The translations under genes were made by a program, and so were the position numbers. 64,000 nt of DNA from Albimonas marina. Lineage in GTDB: Bacteria > Pseudomonadota > Alphaproteobacteria > Rhodobacterales > Rhodobacteraceae. This document shows, piece by piece, positions 7,598 to 16,162 of this stretch. The stretch covers positions 1 to 64,000 of the forward strand of contig NZ_JARHUC010000012.1 of NCBI RefSeq assembly GCF_029223255.1, in the 5' to 3' direction. Positions within the stretch are counted from its first letter, which is position 1, and the number at the start of each line of letters is the position of its first letter. The notes beneath the pieces are model-generated. The model was not told where the DNA came from. It was given only the letters and a program-made list of their open reading frames with translations, and did not search any database.

Positions 7598-8611
7598 TCA
7601 CGCGCCCTCGGCCCCGCACAGCGTGGGGTCGACGACCAGCACGCTCTTGCCGATGTGGCGGCGGGCGAGGATGTCGGCGTAGCCCTGCAGGGCCGCCTCG
7701 AACGGGTAGACGCGCCCGACATGGGGCCTCAGGCGCCCCTCGGCGAAGGCGTCCAGCATCCGCTGGAAGGAGGCGAGGCCCTGGCCCCCGGTGGTCTCGA
7801 TCGCCAGCCGCGCCTCGACCCCGATGACCGAGATCATCTTGACCAGCAGCACGTTGGTCCGCGCCACGGCCCATTCGCCCGAGGTGAAGCCGACCGTCAG
7901 GACCCGGCCCCCCGGAGCGATGCAGCGCAGCGACTGCTCGAAGACCGCGCCGCCCACCGGGTCGACGAAGACGTCGGCGCCGCGCCCGTCGGTCAGCGCC
8001 TTGACCGCCTCGCGCAGGTCTTGGTCGCGCAGGTTGATCGCGTGGTCGGCGCCCAGCGCCTGCACCTGCGCCAGGCGCGCGTCGTCGCTTCCCGTGGCGA
8101 TCACCCGCGCGCCCAGCGCCTTGCCGACCGAAACGGCGGCGACGCCGACCCCGCCGGTGGCGCCATGCACCACGAGCGTCTCGTCCCGGCGCAGCGCGCC
8201 GCGGTCGACCAGCGCGTTCCACGCCGTCCAGAAGTTCATCGGATAGGCGGCGGCCTCGACCAGGCCCATGCCGGCGGGGACGGGGAAGACATAGGTCTCG
8301 GGCAGCGTCGCCACCTCGCCCAGCCCCCCGCCGGCGAGCTCGAAGGAGAAGGCCGAGACCCGGTCGCCGACGCGGACGCGGCTCACGCCCTCGCCGACGG
8401 CCGCCACCAGGCCCGACATCTCGCTGACCGGGATGTAGGGCAGCGGCGGGGTCTTCTGGTAGGCGCCCTTCAGCACCAGCGTCTCGCCGAAGGCGAGGCC
8501 GGCGGCGGCGACCCGGAGCTGGACCTCGCCCGGCCCCGGCGAGGGCTCGGGCATCTCCTCGATCGCCATGTCGTAGGGATCGCGGTATTCCCGGCAGACC
8601 CAGGCCTTCAT
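7598..8611 (-). CDS. NADPH:quinone oxidoreductase-like MDR protein
   Basis: A 337-residue zinc-free medium-chain dehydrogenase/reductase. The N-terminal GroES-like domain (FGETLVLKGAYQ; PYIPVSEMSGLVAAVG) is followed by a nucleotide-binding domain with GATGGVGVAA near residues 150-160. It lacks the zinc-binding GHE motif seen in the alcohol dehydrogenase of the same module. Such proteins reduce quinones or alpha,beta-unsaturated carbonyl/CoA compounds with NADPH. The gene overlaps the CoA-transferase gene by 4 bp (ATGA), so the two are translationally coupled and may act in succession on a CoA ester. Confidence 0.85.
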   Translation of the reverse strand: MKAWVCREYRDPYDMAIEEMPEPSPGPGEVQLRVAAAGLAFGETLVLKGAYQKTPPLPYIPVSEMSGLVAAVGEGVSRVRVGDRVSAFSFELAGGGLGEVATLPETYVFPVPAGMGLVEAAAYPMNFWTAWNALVDRGALRRDETLVVHGATGGVGVAAVSVGKALGARVIATGSDDARLAQVQALGADHAINLRDQDLREAVKALTDGRGADVFVDPVGGAVFEQSLRCIAPGGRVLTVGFTSGEWAVARTNVLLVKMISVIGVEARLAIETTGGQGLASFQRMLDAFAEGRLRPHVGRVYPFEAALQGYADILARRHIGKSVLVVDPTLCGAEGA

Positions 8612-9801
8612 GCGCCCGCTCCCGTTCCGGACGCGCCGGCGCCCTGGTCGATCTCCGAGAGCACCTCGTCGGTATGCTCGCCCAGCGCCGGCGCATGACG
8701 CCGATGGCCTGCAGGGCTGGCCGAGAAGACGACGGGGTGGCGCGGCGCCCGGTAGGCGCCGCACAGCGGGTGATCGTGATCGACCAGCGCGCCGGTCGCG
8801 CGGATCACGGGATCCTCCGCGATGGTTTCGGCGGTGTTGATCGGGGCGAAGACGGCGTCCTCCGCCTCCAGCCGGGCGAGCCATTCGGCGGTCGGGCGGG
8901 CGGCCAGCGCCTCGGCGAAGATGGCGTTCAGCTCGGCCGCGTTGCGGAACCGTCCGCCGATCTGGGCGAAGCGCGGATCCTCGAGGCACCACTCGATCTC
9001 GAGCGCCCGGCAGCAGCCGGCGAATTCCTCGTTCGAGACGTGGCCCACCAGGATGTGCCCGTCGAGCGTGGCGTAGACGTACTGCACCCCCGCCAGCGTA
9101 CCGCCCGCGGTCACGCCCGGGCCGCGCAGGGTGGCGGCGGGCATCGACTCCGGCCACAGGAACGACAGGGCCGAGGACAGCATGTCCACCTTCAGGTGCT
9201 GCCCCTCGCCCCCGCGGCGCAGCCGGTGCAGAAGCGCCGCCGTCACCCCCTGCCAGACGACCATCGAGGCGATCTTGTCGGTGACGGCGTTCTGCACCGT
9301 GCGCGGCTCTCCGCTCACCCGGTCGGCCTGGATCGCGCAGAACCCGGCGAGCCCCTGGCTGACGATGTCGTAGACCCGCCGGCCGCGGACCGACGGATCC
9401 TCGCCCAGGCCGCTGATCGAGACGTAGACCAGCCCCGGGTTGGCCTCGCGCAGCGCCTCGTAGCCCAGGCCCAGCCGGTCCATCACCCCGGGGCGGTAGT
9501 TCTGCACCACCACGTCCGCGCGTTCCGCCAGCGCCCGGGCGCGGGCCTGCCCCTCGGAGCTGCGCAGGTCCAGCACGACCGAGCGCTTGTTGCGGTTGAT
9601 GTTGAGGAACATCGTCGCCATGCCGGCGACCCCGTCGCGGTTGGCGCCGATCTGGCGCGACTGGTCGCCGCCCGGCGCCTCGATCTTCACCACGTCCGCG
9701 CCCTGGTCGGCAAGCAGCATGGTCGCGAAGGGACCCGAGAGGGTCGAGCAGAATTCCAGCACCCGAAAGCCCGTCAGCGGACCGTCCTGCGCAGAGTCCA
9801 T
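8608..9801 (-). CDS. Type III CoA-transferase (CaiB/BaiF family), module A
   Basis: A 397-residue family III CoA-transferase moving CoA from an acyl-CoA donor to a carboxylic acid through an enzyme aspartyl anhydride. The probable catalytic Asp is D145 in VYDIVSQ, where the family has [RY]xYDxxxQxxxG. The N-terminal signature GPFATMLLADQGADVVKIE (23-41) is typical. It is the first gene of the module A operon; an operator-like site and the divergent GntR gene lie upstream. It probably activates the acid imported by the TRAP system downstream. The specific acid is not identifiable. Confidence 0.9.
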   Translation of the reverse strand: MDSAQDGPLTGFRVLEFCSTLSGPFATMLLADQGADVVKIEAPGGDQSRQIGANRDGVAGMATMFLNINRNKRSVVLDLRSSEGQARARALAERADVVVQNYRPGVMDRLGLGYEALREANPGLVYVSISGLGEDPSVRGRRVYDIVSQGLAGFCAIQADRVSGEPRTVQNAVTDKIASMVVWQGVTAALLHRLRRGGEGQHLKVDMLSSALSFLWPESMPAATLRGPGVTAGGTLAGVQYVYATLDGHILVGHVSNEEFAGCCRALEIEWCLEDPRFAQIGGRFRNAAELNAIFAEALAARPTAEWLARLEAEDAVFAPINTAETIAEDPVIRATGALVDHDHPLCGAYRAPRHPVVFSASPAGHRRHAPALGEHTDEVLSEIDQGAGASGTGAGA

Positions 9802-9906
9802 GGTTTCCTCCCCTCGAAAGGACGCGCCGCGGGTCTTTTCGCGCCCGCGATGCGCGTCGGGCCTGGATTGCGGCCTCAGGCTAAGCGAGTCGCGAACGTC
9901 GGGTCA

Positions 9907-9937
9907 ATTAAAAGGTCAAACCATAACGTCTTTTAAT
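9907..9937. promoter_or_regulatory. Divergent promoter/operator region of GntR and CoA-transferase
   Basis: AGGTCAAACCA (9913-9923) matches TGGTNNNACCA at all but the first base. It is nested inside a larger perfect inverted repeat, ATTAAAAG (9907-9914) with CTTTTAAT (9930-9937). The site lies between the divergent genes 8608-9801 (minus) and 10049-10750 (plus), as expected for an autoregulating GntR repressor. It is the strongest operator candidate of this group together with 38029-38039. Confidence 0.6.
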
Positions 9938-10048
9938 GCCGCCCTGCCCCGGCCTCGGCATTGGCATGGACGCGCGGCCGGAGTATCGACGGGGCCGCCG
10001 GATCCGCGGCCCCGGCGCGACGCCGGCCGCCTGTCCAAGGAGGGCGAC

Positions 10049-10750
10049 TTGGTCAAACTGAACCCGATCGCCCTGTCCCGACCGGCGGAGCAGCTGGCGA
10101 ACGCGCTCAAGGAGCGGATCGTCGGGGGGGCGATTCCGCAGGGCCACAGCTTCACGGAACAGGAGCTGGTGGACCTGTCGGGCCTCAGCCGCAGCTCGGT
10201 GCGCGAGGCGATGCGGCTGCTGGAGAGCTGGGGGCTGGTGGAGAGCCGGCGGGGCCGCAACGGCGGCTACGTCGCCACCCGCGGCGGGATCGAACCGCTG
10301 GCCGCCTCGCTCGACATCTACATGCGCAGCGGCGAGGCGGAGGTCGCCGAGCTGATGGAGATCCTGGAGATCATCGAGCCGGGCCTCGCGGCGCTGGCCG
10401 CGCGGCGGCGCACGGAAGCGGATCTCGCGGCGATGCGCGAGGCGCTGGCGGAGCTGGCGACGGAGACCGACTCCGAGCGGTTCGTGCGCAAGAACCACGC
10501 CTGGCACATGGCCCTGGCGCGCGCCAGCCGCAACGCCGTGCTGGGCGCGGTCCACGAGGCGCTCGGCCCCGCCCTGATCGACCCCCGGCTGGAGGGCTTT
10601 GCGGACGCCGGCATCCGCAGCCAGGTGCTGCACATCGCCCGACGGATCATCGAGGCGATCGAGGCCGGAGACGAGGAGGCGGCCCGCCGCCGCATGGCCC
10701 GCCACGTGACCGCCTATCGCGAGACGGTCGAGGCGCGGCTGCTCAGCTGA
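10049..10750 (+). CDS. GntR-family regulator (FadR/FCD type), module A
   Basis: A 233-residue regulator with an N-terminal winged helix (about 12-75; FTEQELVDLSGLSRSSVREAM) and a C-terminal all-helical FCD effector domain (about 95-225) with the metal/ligand histidines of the family (HAWHMALA, and H near the end in ARHV). The start is read as TTG at 10049 because it follows AAGGAGG at good spacing and begins MVKLNPI; no ATG fits. The gene is divergent from the module A operon with an operator between them. Such regulators usually repress until an acid or acyl-CoA binds. Confidence 0.88.
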   Translation: MVKLNPIALSRPAEQLANALKERIVGGAIPQGHSFTEQELVDLSGLSRSSVREAMRLLESWGLVESRRGRNGGYVATRGGIEPLAASLDIYMRSGEAEVAELMEILEIIEPGLAALAARRRTEADLAAMREALAELATETDSERFVRKNHAWHMALARASRNAVLGAVHEALGPALIDPRLEGFADAGIRSQVLHIARRIIEAIEAGDEEAARRRMARHVTAYRETVEARLLS

Positions 10751-10755
10751 GCGAC

Positions 10756-12009
10756 TCAGGCCTCGCCCGCGACCACGCCGTCGCGGATGAACGCCGCGCG
10801 CTCGGCCGCGTCGAAGCCCAGCGCCTCGAGGACCTCGGCCCCATCGCGGCCGAGCGCAGGCGCGCTCTGCGCGGGCGCGGCTCCGGCCGGCAGGCGAAGC
10901 AGCGGGCCGGGGACCCGGACGCGGCCCAGGTCGGGCGTCTCGACCTCCCGCAGCCAGCCGCCCCGCGCCAGGTCGGGATCGGCGGCGACCTCGTCCAGCG
11001 GGCGGATCGCGGCGGCGGGGATGCCGGTCTCGCGGCCGATGCGGATCCAGGTCTCGGTGTCCCGGGTCAGGAGGATCCCGGCCAGCGCGGCGTAGAGCTC
11101 GGCGACCTCGGCGTTGCGGCGAACGGGGTCGACGACCCGGGGATGCTCGGCCAGCTCCGGCGCCCCCGCCGCGCGCAGGAAGGCCTGCCAGTCGCGTTTC
11201 GTGTAGGGGGTCAGCGCGACGTATCCGTCCCGGGTGCGGAACGGCCGGCGGTGCGGAGTCAGCAGGCGGCCGTAGCCGGCGGGTCCGTCCGGGGCGCGGT
11301 CGGGGAAGGCGGCGGCGCCCATGTGCTCGAGCAGGACGAAGGCCGACATCGTCTCGGCCATCGGGATCTCGACGGCCATGCCCTGCCCGGTCGTCTCGCG
11401 CTGGAACAGGCCGGCGAGGATCGCCTGGCCCATCAGCAGCCCGCAGACCTTGTCGGCGATCACGCTGGGCACGTAGCGGGGCGCGTCTCCCGCCCGTCCG
11501 AACAGGTCGGCGAGGCCCGAGGCGGCCTGGATCACGTCGTCCACCGCCGGGTCGTCCGCCCGCGGCCCGTCCTGGGCGAAACCGGAGGCGGAGCAGTGGA
11601 TCAGCCGCGGGTTCGCGGTCGTCATCGTCGCCGCGTCCAGCCCCAGCGCCCGCGCCGAGGCGGGGCGCATGTTGTGCACGGCGACGTCCGCCCACGCCGT
11701 CAGGCGACGCAGGATCTCTTGCGCGCCGGGGGCCTTCAGGTCGAGCGCGATCGACTTCTTGCCGCTGTTCAGCGCCATGTAGATCGAGCCCATGCCCGGC
11801 GCGGGCACGGCGGCGGAATGGCGGATGCCGTCGCCGGCCGGCCCCTCGACCTTCACCACCTCGGCCCCGAGGTCGGCCAGGCATCGGGTGGCGAGGGGAC
11901 CGAGGACGATGGCGGTGAAATCCAGCACCCGCACCCCGGCCAGCGGACGCGCCGGCGAGGGGCGGGGCCGCGCCTCCGCGCCACCGGCGCCCGCGGCCGC
12001 CCCGCTCAT
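10756..12009 (-). CDS. Type III CoA-transferase (CaiB/BaiF family), module C
   Basis: A 417-residue family III CoA-transferase with a proline-rich N-terminal extension. Its N-terminal motif is GPLATRCLADLGAEVVKVEG, and the probable catalytic Asp is D157 in VDDVIQAASG, four residues before the Gln as in the other two copies. It is the last gene of the TRAP/cupin operon, overlapping the cupin gene by ATGA at 12006-12009. It ends 5 bp from the convergent GntR gene. It probably activates the acid imported by the 12385-15244 TRAP system. Confidence 0.9.
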   Translation of the reverse strand: MSGAAAGAGGAEARPRPSPARPLAGVRVLDFTAIVLGPLATRCLADLGAEVVKVEGPAGDGIRHSAAVPAPGMGSIYMALNSGKKSIALDLKAPGAQEILRRLTAWADVAVHNMRPASARALGLDAATMTTANPRLIHCSASGFAQDGPRADDPAVDDVIQAASGLADLFGRAGDAPRYVPSVIADKVCGLLMGQAILAGLFQRETTGQGMAVEIPMAETMSAFVLLEHMGAAAFPDRAPDGPAGYGRLLTPHRRPFRTRDGYVALTPYTKRDWQAFLRAAGAPELAEHPRVVDPVRRNAEVAELYAALAGILLTRDTETWIRIGRETGIPAAAIRPLDEVAADPDLARGGWLREVETPDLGRVRVPGPLLRLPAGAAPAQSAPALGRDGAEVLEALGFDAAERAAFIRDGVVAGEA

Positions 12010-12380
12010 GCCGGCACGAAGCCGTCGGGGCCGAGCGGGGGCGAGTAGATCACCAGCACCTTCGCCGGCACGTCGCCGGTGACGTCGAACAGGTGCGGGG
12101 TGCCCGGGGGGATGCGCACCATGTCGCCGGCCGCGAGCGGACGGCGCGGCTCGCCCCCGATCTCCAGCTCGGCGGTTCCCTCGAGCATGTAGATCACCTG
12201 CCACTCGCTCCGGTGCAGGTGGCGCGAGGCCGATCCGCCCGGCGCCAGCGTGCCGTGCGCCATCTCGAAGCCCGCGCCGAGGTCGGCGGGCAGCAGGCGT
12301 CGGTTCACCGTCCCCTCGTGCAGAGGCGGGGAGTAGGGCTCGAGCTCGTCGAGGGAGACGACGTACGGCATGTCGGTCAT
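12006..12380 (-). CDS. Small cupin-domain protein
   Basis: A 124-residue single-domain cupin. Motif 1 is visible as HLHRSEWQVIYMLEG (metal ligands H, H and E) and motif 2 as PPGTPHLFDV (the fourth ligand, H). Such proteins bind a metal and act as small isomerases, oxygenases or sensors. Four-base overlaps and spacings place it between dctM and the CoA-transferase in one operon, so it likely handles the imported substrate or its product. The reaction cannot be deduced. Confidence 0.85.
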   Translation of the reverse strand: MTDMPYVVSLDELEPYSPPLHEGTVNRRLLPADLGAGFEMAHGTLAPGGSASRHLHRSEWQVIYMLEGTAELEIGGEPRRPLAAGDMVRIPPGTPHLFDVTGDVPAKVLVIYSPPLGPDGFVPA

Positions 12381-12384
12381 CGGG

Positions 12385-13674
12385 TCAGTTTCCAGCTTGC
12401 GACAGGCTCGGCAGCCAGGTCGCGATCGCGGGGAAGGCGACGAGCAGGCCCAGCAGGACCAGCTCCGCCGCGACGAAGGGGACCACGCCGCGCGCCACGG
12501 TGGCGACCGGCACGCGCGAGGAGCCGCTGACGATGAACAGGTTAAGCCCGACCGGCGGGGTCAGGAGCCCGATCTCGGCGGTCTTGACCACCAGCACGCC
12601 CAGCCAGATCTCGTCGTAGCCGAGCCCCGTCAGCAGCGGATGCACCAGCGGCAGGGTGATGATCAGGATCGCGATCTGGTCGAGGAAGATCCCCAGCACC
12701 AGCAGCAGCGCGATCACCAGCAGCAGCACCGGCAGCGGGCCGAGGCCCGACTCCTGCACCGCCTGCAGCAGCGCCTGCGGCGTGCCCGACAGCGACAGGA
12801 ACACCGCGAAGACCGAGCTGAAGGCGATGATCGCGAGGATCATGGCCGAGCTGCGCGTCGCCCGCCCCAGCGCGCCCGCGATCGCCGCGCGGTCCATGCG
12901 CATCATCGCGAAGCCGATGGCGAAGGCGAAGAGCGCGCCCAGCGCCCCGACCTCGGTCGGGGTGGCGATGCCCGAGTAGATCATCACCAGCATCGCCGCG
13001 AGCAGCACGATCATCGGCAGCGCCGGCAGGCTGGCGCGCACCCGCCGGCCCATCGGCTGGCGCGGCTGCACGCCCACGTCCGAGCGGCGCAGCACCCGCC
13101 AGATCACCAGCCCGTAGGTCAGCGCCGTCATCAGCCCCGGCACGACGCCCGCGATCAGCAGCTTGCCGACCGAGACCTCGGTCAGGATGCCGTAGAAGAT
13201 CAGCGCGATGGAGGGCGGGATCATGATCGAGAGCGTGCCCACCGCCGCCAGCGCCCCGGTCGAGAACGCCTCGCCGTAGCCGTACTTGCGCAGCTCGGGA
13301 TAGATCGCCGAGCTGAGCGTCGCCGCCGCCGCCGAGGACGATCCGCAGGCCGCCGCCAGCAGGGTGCCGCCGAAGACCGCCGCGTAGGCGAGCCCGCCGC
13401 GCAGGTGGCCCACCCAGCCGTTCGCGGCGCGGAACAGGTCGCCGGTGATGCGGGTCGCCCCCATCACCTCGGCCATCAGCACGAACATCGGGAAGGTGGT
13501 CAGGGTGTAGCTGGCCGCCGCCTGGTAGGGCGCGGTCTTCAGCACCCCCAGCGCGACATGCCAGCCGCCTTCCCACCACAGCCCCACGATGCCCGCCACG
13601 AACATCGCGAAGCTGACCGGCATGGCCAGGAAGATCAGCCCGAACAGCAGGGCGATGACGAGGGCGGCGGTCAT
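12385..13674 (-). CDS. TRAP transporter large permease (DctM-like), module C
   Basis: A 429-residue membrane protein with about 12 transmembrane segments. Motifs are TTFPMFVLMAEVM, the GSSSAAAATLSS region, GTLSIMIPPSIALIFYG and VKTAEIGLLTPPVGLNLFIV. It belongs to a different TRAP branch from the module A and G permeases: GSSVACAAAMGR is replaced by GSSSAAAATLSS. It overlaps dctQ by ATGA (13671-13674). Confidence 0.93.
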   Translation of the reverse strand: MTAALVIALLFGLIFLAMPVSFAMFVAGIVGLWWEGGWHVALGVLKTAPYQAAASYTLTTFPMFVLMAEVMGATRITGDLFRAANGWVGHLRGGLAYAAVFGGTLLAAACGSSSAAAATLSSAIYPELRKYGYGEAFSTGALAAVGTLSIMIPPSIALIFYGILTEVSVGKLLIAGVVPGLMTALTYGLVIWRVLRRSDVGVQPRQPMGRRVRASLPALPMIVLLAAMLVMIYSGIATPTEVGALGALFAFAIGFAMMRMDRAAIAGALGRATRSSAMILAIIAFSSVFAVFLSLSGTPQALLQAVQESGLGPLPVLLLVIALLLVLGIFLDQIAILIITLPLVHPLLTGLGYDEIWLGVLVVKTAEIGLLTPPVGLNLFIVSGSSRVPVATVARGVVPFVAAELVLLGLLVAFPAIATWLPSLSQAGN

Positions 13675-14189
13675 ATCGCCTCCGTCCCCTGCGCATCCGC
13701 GCCCGGCGGCGTCTCGGCCGGCGACGGGCGGACCACCTCGTAGGCGAGCCGCACGCAGAGCAGCGCGACGCCGACCGGCGCCCAGACGTAGCTGAGGTAG
13801 AGCGGCCACTGCACCAGCCCGAAGCTGGTCTCGCGGTCCGCGAACTTCTGCGCCGCCTCGGGCACGCAGACCCACAGCAGCATCCCGAAGGCCCCCAGCG
13901 CCAGCGCCATGGTCAGGCGATGCACCGCCCGGCCCGGGATCCGTTCCAGCACCGGGGCGAACAGCTCCATGCGCACCTGCCCGCCGGTGGCGAGACTGCG
14001 CGCCAGCGGCAGGAAGGCGATCAGCACCATCAGGTAGAGCTCGGAGAACTCATAGGCGCCCTGCAGCGGGGCGCCCAGGAAGCGGCCGATCGCGTCGACC
14101 GAGATCGTGAACATCATCACGATCAGGCACAGGGCCGCCACGCCGTCGCCGGCGCGCTCGACCCTGGCCAGGATGCGGCCGAAGCTCAT
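13671..14189 (-). CDS. TRAP transporter small permease (DctQ-like), module C
   Basis: A 172-residue protein with four predicted membrane helices (about 15-35, 50-70, 90-110 and 135-155). The conserved DctQ stretch ELYLMVLIAFLPLARS is present. It is coupled on both sides: its ATG overlaps the stop of dctP (TGATG) and its stop overlaps the dctM start (ATGA). Unlike the other three TRAP sets in this window, it has no gap or stem-loop after the binding-protein gene. Confidence 0.9.
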   Translation of the reverse strand: MSFGRILARVERAGDGVAALCLIVMMFTISVDAIGRFLGAPLQGAYEFSELYLMVLIAFLPLARSLATGGQVRMELFAPVLERIPGRAVHRLTMALALGAFGMLLWVCVPEAAQKFADRETSFGLVQWPLYLSYVWAPVGVALLCVRLAYEVVRPSPAETPPGADAQGTEAI

Positions 14190-15244
14190 CAGGCGCCGCA
14201 CTCTTTCGCGGCGGCCTCGATGGAGCCGTCCGCACGCATCTTCTCCTGCGTGGCCTTGAACACGTCGAGCATCTGCGAACCGGCGATGCCGCGCTCGTCC
14301 ATGGTCTTGCGCCAGTCGGCCGACACGCTCTCGAGCGCCGAGACGAACTGAGCCTGGGTGGCCTCGTCCAGCTCGTAGACGGTCTTGCCCATGCCCTCGA
14401 GCTCGTCGATCGTGGCCTGCTCGTTCCTGGCCAGCGCGCAGGCGGTGGCGAAGCCTGCGGCGTCCCCGGCGTCCTCGAGCAGGGCCTGCTGCTCGGGCGT
14501 CAGGCTCTGCCAGACGTCCTCGTTGATGAAGCCCATGAAGGCGACGCCGCCCAGCGCGGCGTTGGAGGTGTAGGAGTTCGTCACCTCCTCCAGCTTGTAG
14601 GACTTGAGCACCGACAGCGAGTAGATCGCCGCGTCCAGCGTCCCGCGCTCGAGCGCCACGTAGAGGTCGGGGGCGGGCATGCGCACCGGCGTCATGCCCA
14701 GCGCCGAGGCGACCAGCTCGGCCGTCGCGCCGGCGACGCGGGCCTTGACGCCAGAGAGATCCTCGATCCCCGAGATCGGCTCGTCGCGGGTCAGCAGCAG
14801 CTGATACTGCGGGGTGACGATGACCCACAGCGGCCGGATGCCGGCCTTCTTGAACTCCGCCTCGTTCAGCTCGTTCTTCATCAGGTGCTGGATCGGCACG
14901 TAGCCGTCGAAGCTGTCGCCGTAGAGCTGCGGCAGCTCCATCATCGTGGACAGTGGCAGACGTTCGGGCACGTAGGAGATGCCCACCACCGCGATCTCGG
15001 CGATCCGGTCCTTCACCACGTCGAGCTGGGCTGTCGGCTTGCCGAGCTGGCCGGCGGGAAAGTGCTTGATGGTCAGATCCGCGTCCGGGTTCGCGGCGAT
15101 CGTGTCGAAGAAGGCCTTGGTGCCCTGCGTCGTGATCGTGTGCTGCACCGGGAACTGGTCCGAGAGCTTCAGCTCGGTGGCCTGCGCGGCGCCGGCCCCG
15201 GCGATCAGGACCGCGGCGGCCGCGATGGTCTTGGTGGTGGTCAT
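14189..15244 (-). CDS. TRAP transporter substrate-binding protein (DctP-like), module C
   Basis: A 351-residue periplasmic protein with a signal peptide of about 22 residues (AGAAQA-TELKL). DctP features include FPAGQLGKPTAQLDVVKDRIAEI and the substrate-carboxylate arginine region GVKARVAGATAELV. It is the first transporter gene of the operon, 40 bp downstream of the HutC-type GntR gene on the same strand. The ligand is unknown. Confidence 0.9.
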   Translation of the reverse strand: MTTTKTIAAAAVLIAGAGAAQATELKLSDQFPVQHTITTQGTKAFFDTIAANPDADLTIKHFPAGQLGKPTAQLDVVKDRIAEIAVVGISYVPERLPLSTMMELPQLYGDSFDGYVPIQHLMKNELNEAEFKKAGIRPLWVIVTPQYQLLLTRDEPISGIEDLSGVKARVAGATAELVASALGMTPVRMPAPDLYVALERGTLDAAIYSLSVLKSYKLEEVTNSYTSNAALGGVAFMGFINEDVWQSLTPEQQALLEDAGDAAGFATACALARNEQATIDELEGMGKTVYELDEATQAQFVSALESVSADWRKTMDERGIAGSQMLDVFKATQEKMRADGSIEAAAKECGA

Positions 15245-15284
15245 GGTGTCTCCTCCCTTTCTCGCCCGCCTTGCGCGGGCCGCT

Positions 15285-16061
15285 TCAGCCGTTCTCCGAC
15301 GGCAGCCACATTCCCAGTCCGTCCAGGATCTCGTCGATCGGCTGGTCGATGACCTGCCGGAACACCCCGCCCGGGTAACGATGGCGCCCGCCCCCCAGGA
15401 CCCGCCCTTCGGCGTCGGTGAACAGCCGCGCCACCGACACGATCGGCGAGGCCGGCGGGGTTTCGAGCAGGGCCGCGTCCTCGTGCGAGGCGGCGCCCAC
15501 GGTGACGATCTGGCGGCCGCGCGCGCAGCGCGGCTCGGCCTTGGTCATCAGCAGCAGGCCGACCTTGAACTGCCCGTCGATCCCCGGGGGCAGCGACCGG
15601 TAGGCCTCGGTCGCGATGTAGAAGTCGACCAGGCAGACCGGCTTGCCGCCGCTCAGGTGCAGGCGGCGCAGGAACACGTAGTCCGGCAGGCAGGGCCGCC
15701 CCTCGGCGATGTCGGGGGGGAAGGCCGCGCCCTCGGTCTTCTCCAGGACCTGGACCTCCTGCGAGGGGCCCACGATCCAGGCGTCGAAATAACCCTGGTC
15801 GAGCGTGCGCGAGGCGTCCTGCGCCGCGGCGTCGCCCGCCTCGGCCGCGACGAAGGTGCCCCGGCCCTGGCGCGCGTGGATCAGCCCCTGCTTCGAGAGC
15901 ACCCCCAGCGCCGAGCGCACGGTGGCGGGCGAGACGTCGAAGCTCTCGGCCATCTGCACGACGGTCGGCAGCCGCTGGCCCGGCCGCCACTCGCCGCTGG
16001 CGATCCGCCGCCAGAGCTCGTTCGCAAGCCGCCCGTAGGCCGTCAGCCCGTCCTGCCCCAC
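15285..16061 (-). CDS. GntR-family regulator (HutC/UTRA type), module C
   Basis: A 258-residue regulator. The N-terminal winged helix (about 8-72; QRLPTVVQMAESFDVSPATVRSAL) is followed by a UTRA ligand-binding domain (about 85-245; FLRRLHLSGGKPVCLVDFYI). It stands upstream of, and in line with, the TRAP-cupin-CoA-transferase genes, so it probably controls them and itself. A perfect TGATAC-N8-GTATCA palindrome lies 23 bp before the start codon. The UTRA fold senses small organic ligands, here presumably the imported acid or a CoA derivative. Confidence 0.9.
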   Translation of the reverse strand: MGQDGLTAYGRLANELWRRIASGEWRPGQRLPTVVQMAESFDVSPATVRSALGVLSKQGLIHARQGRGTFVAAEAGDAAAQDASRTLDQGYFDAWIVGPSQEVQVLEKTEGAAFPPDIAEGRPCLPDYVFLRRLHLSGGKPVCLVDFYIATEAYRSLPPGIDGQFKVGLLLMTKAEPRCARGRQIVTVGAASHEDAALLETPPASPIVSVARLFTDAEGRVLGGGRHRYPGGVFRQVIDQPIDEILDGLGMWLPSENG

Positions 16062-16083
16062 GCCGTCGCTCCATCGACTCGAT

Positions 16084-16103
16084 TGATACGTAAAACTGTA
16101 TCA
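16084..16103. promoter_or_regulatory. Operator of the module C GntR(HutC) regulator
   Basis: TGATAC (16084-16089) and GTATCA (16098-16103) form a perfect inverted repeat with an 8-base AT-rich spacer. It sits directly upstream of the regulator gene in an AT-rich gap. HutC-type regulators bind palindromes of about this size, often GT-N(1)-TA-N(n)-AC-like. Position and symmetry make it a strong autoregulatory site. Confidence 0.75.
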
Positions 16104-16162
16104 TTAGCTCAATCGGGTCAAGCGGCGTTGCGTCAGCTCGACGAGCCCTGCGGCGCGCGACC

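Noticed and set aside
15264-15280. GCCCGC/GCGGGC hairpin between the HutC-type GntR gene and dctP
   Set aside because: Short stem with no T-run; mentioned as intergenic structure only, and not accepted as a terminator because the operon reads through.
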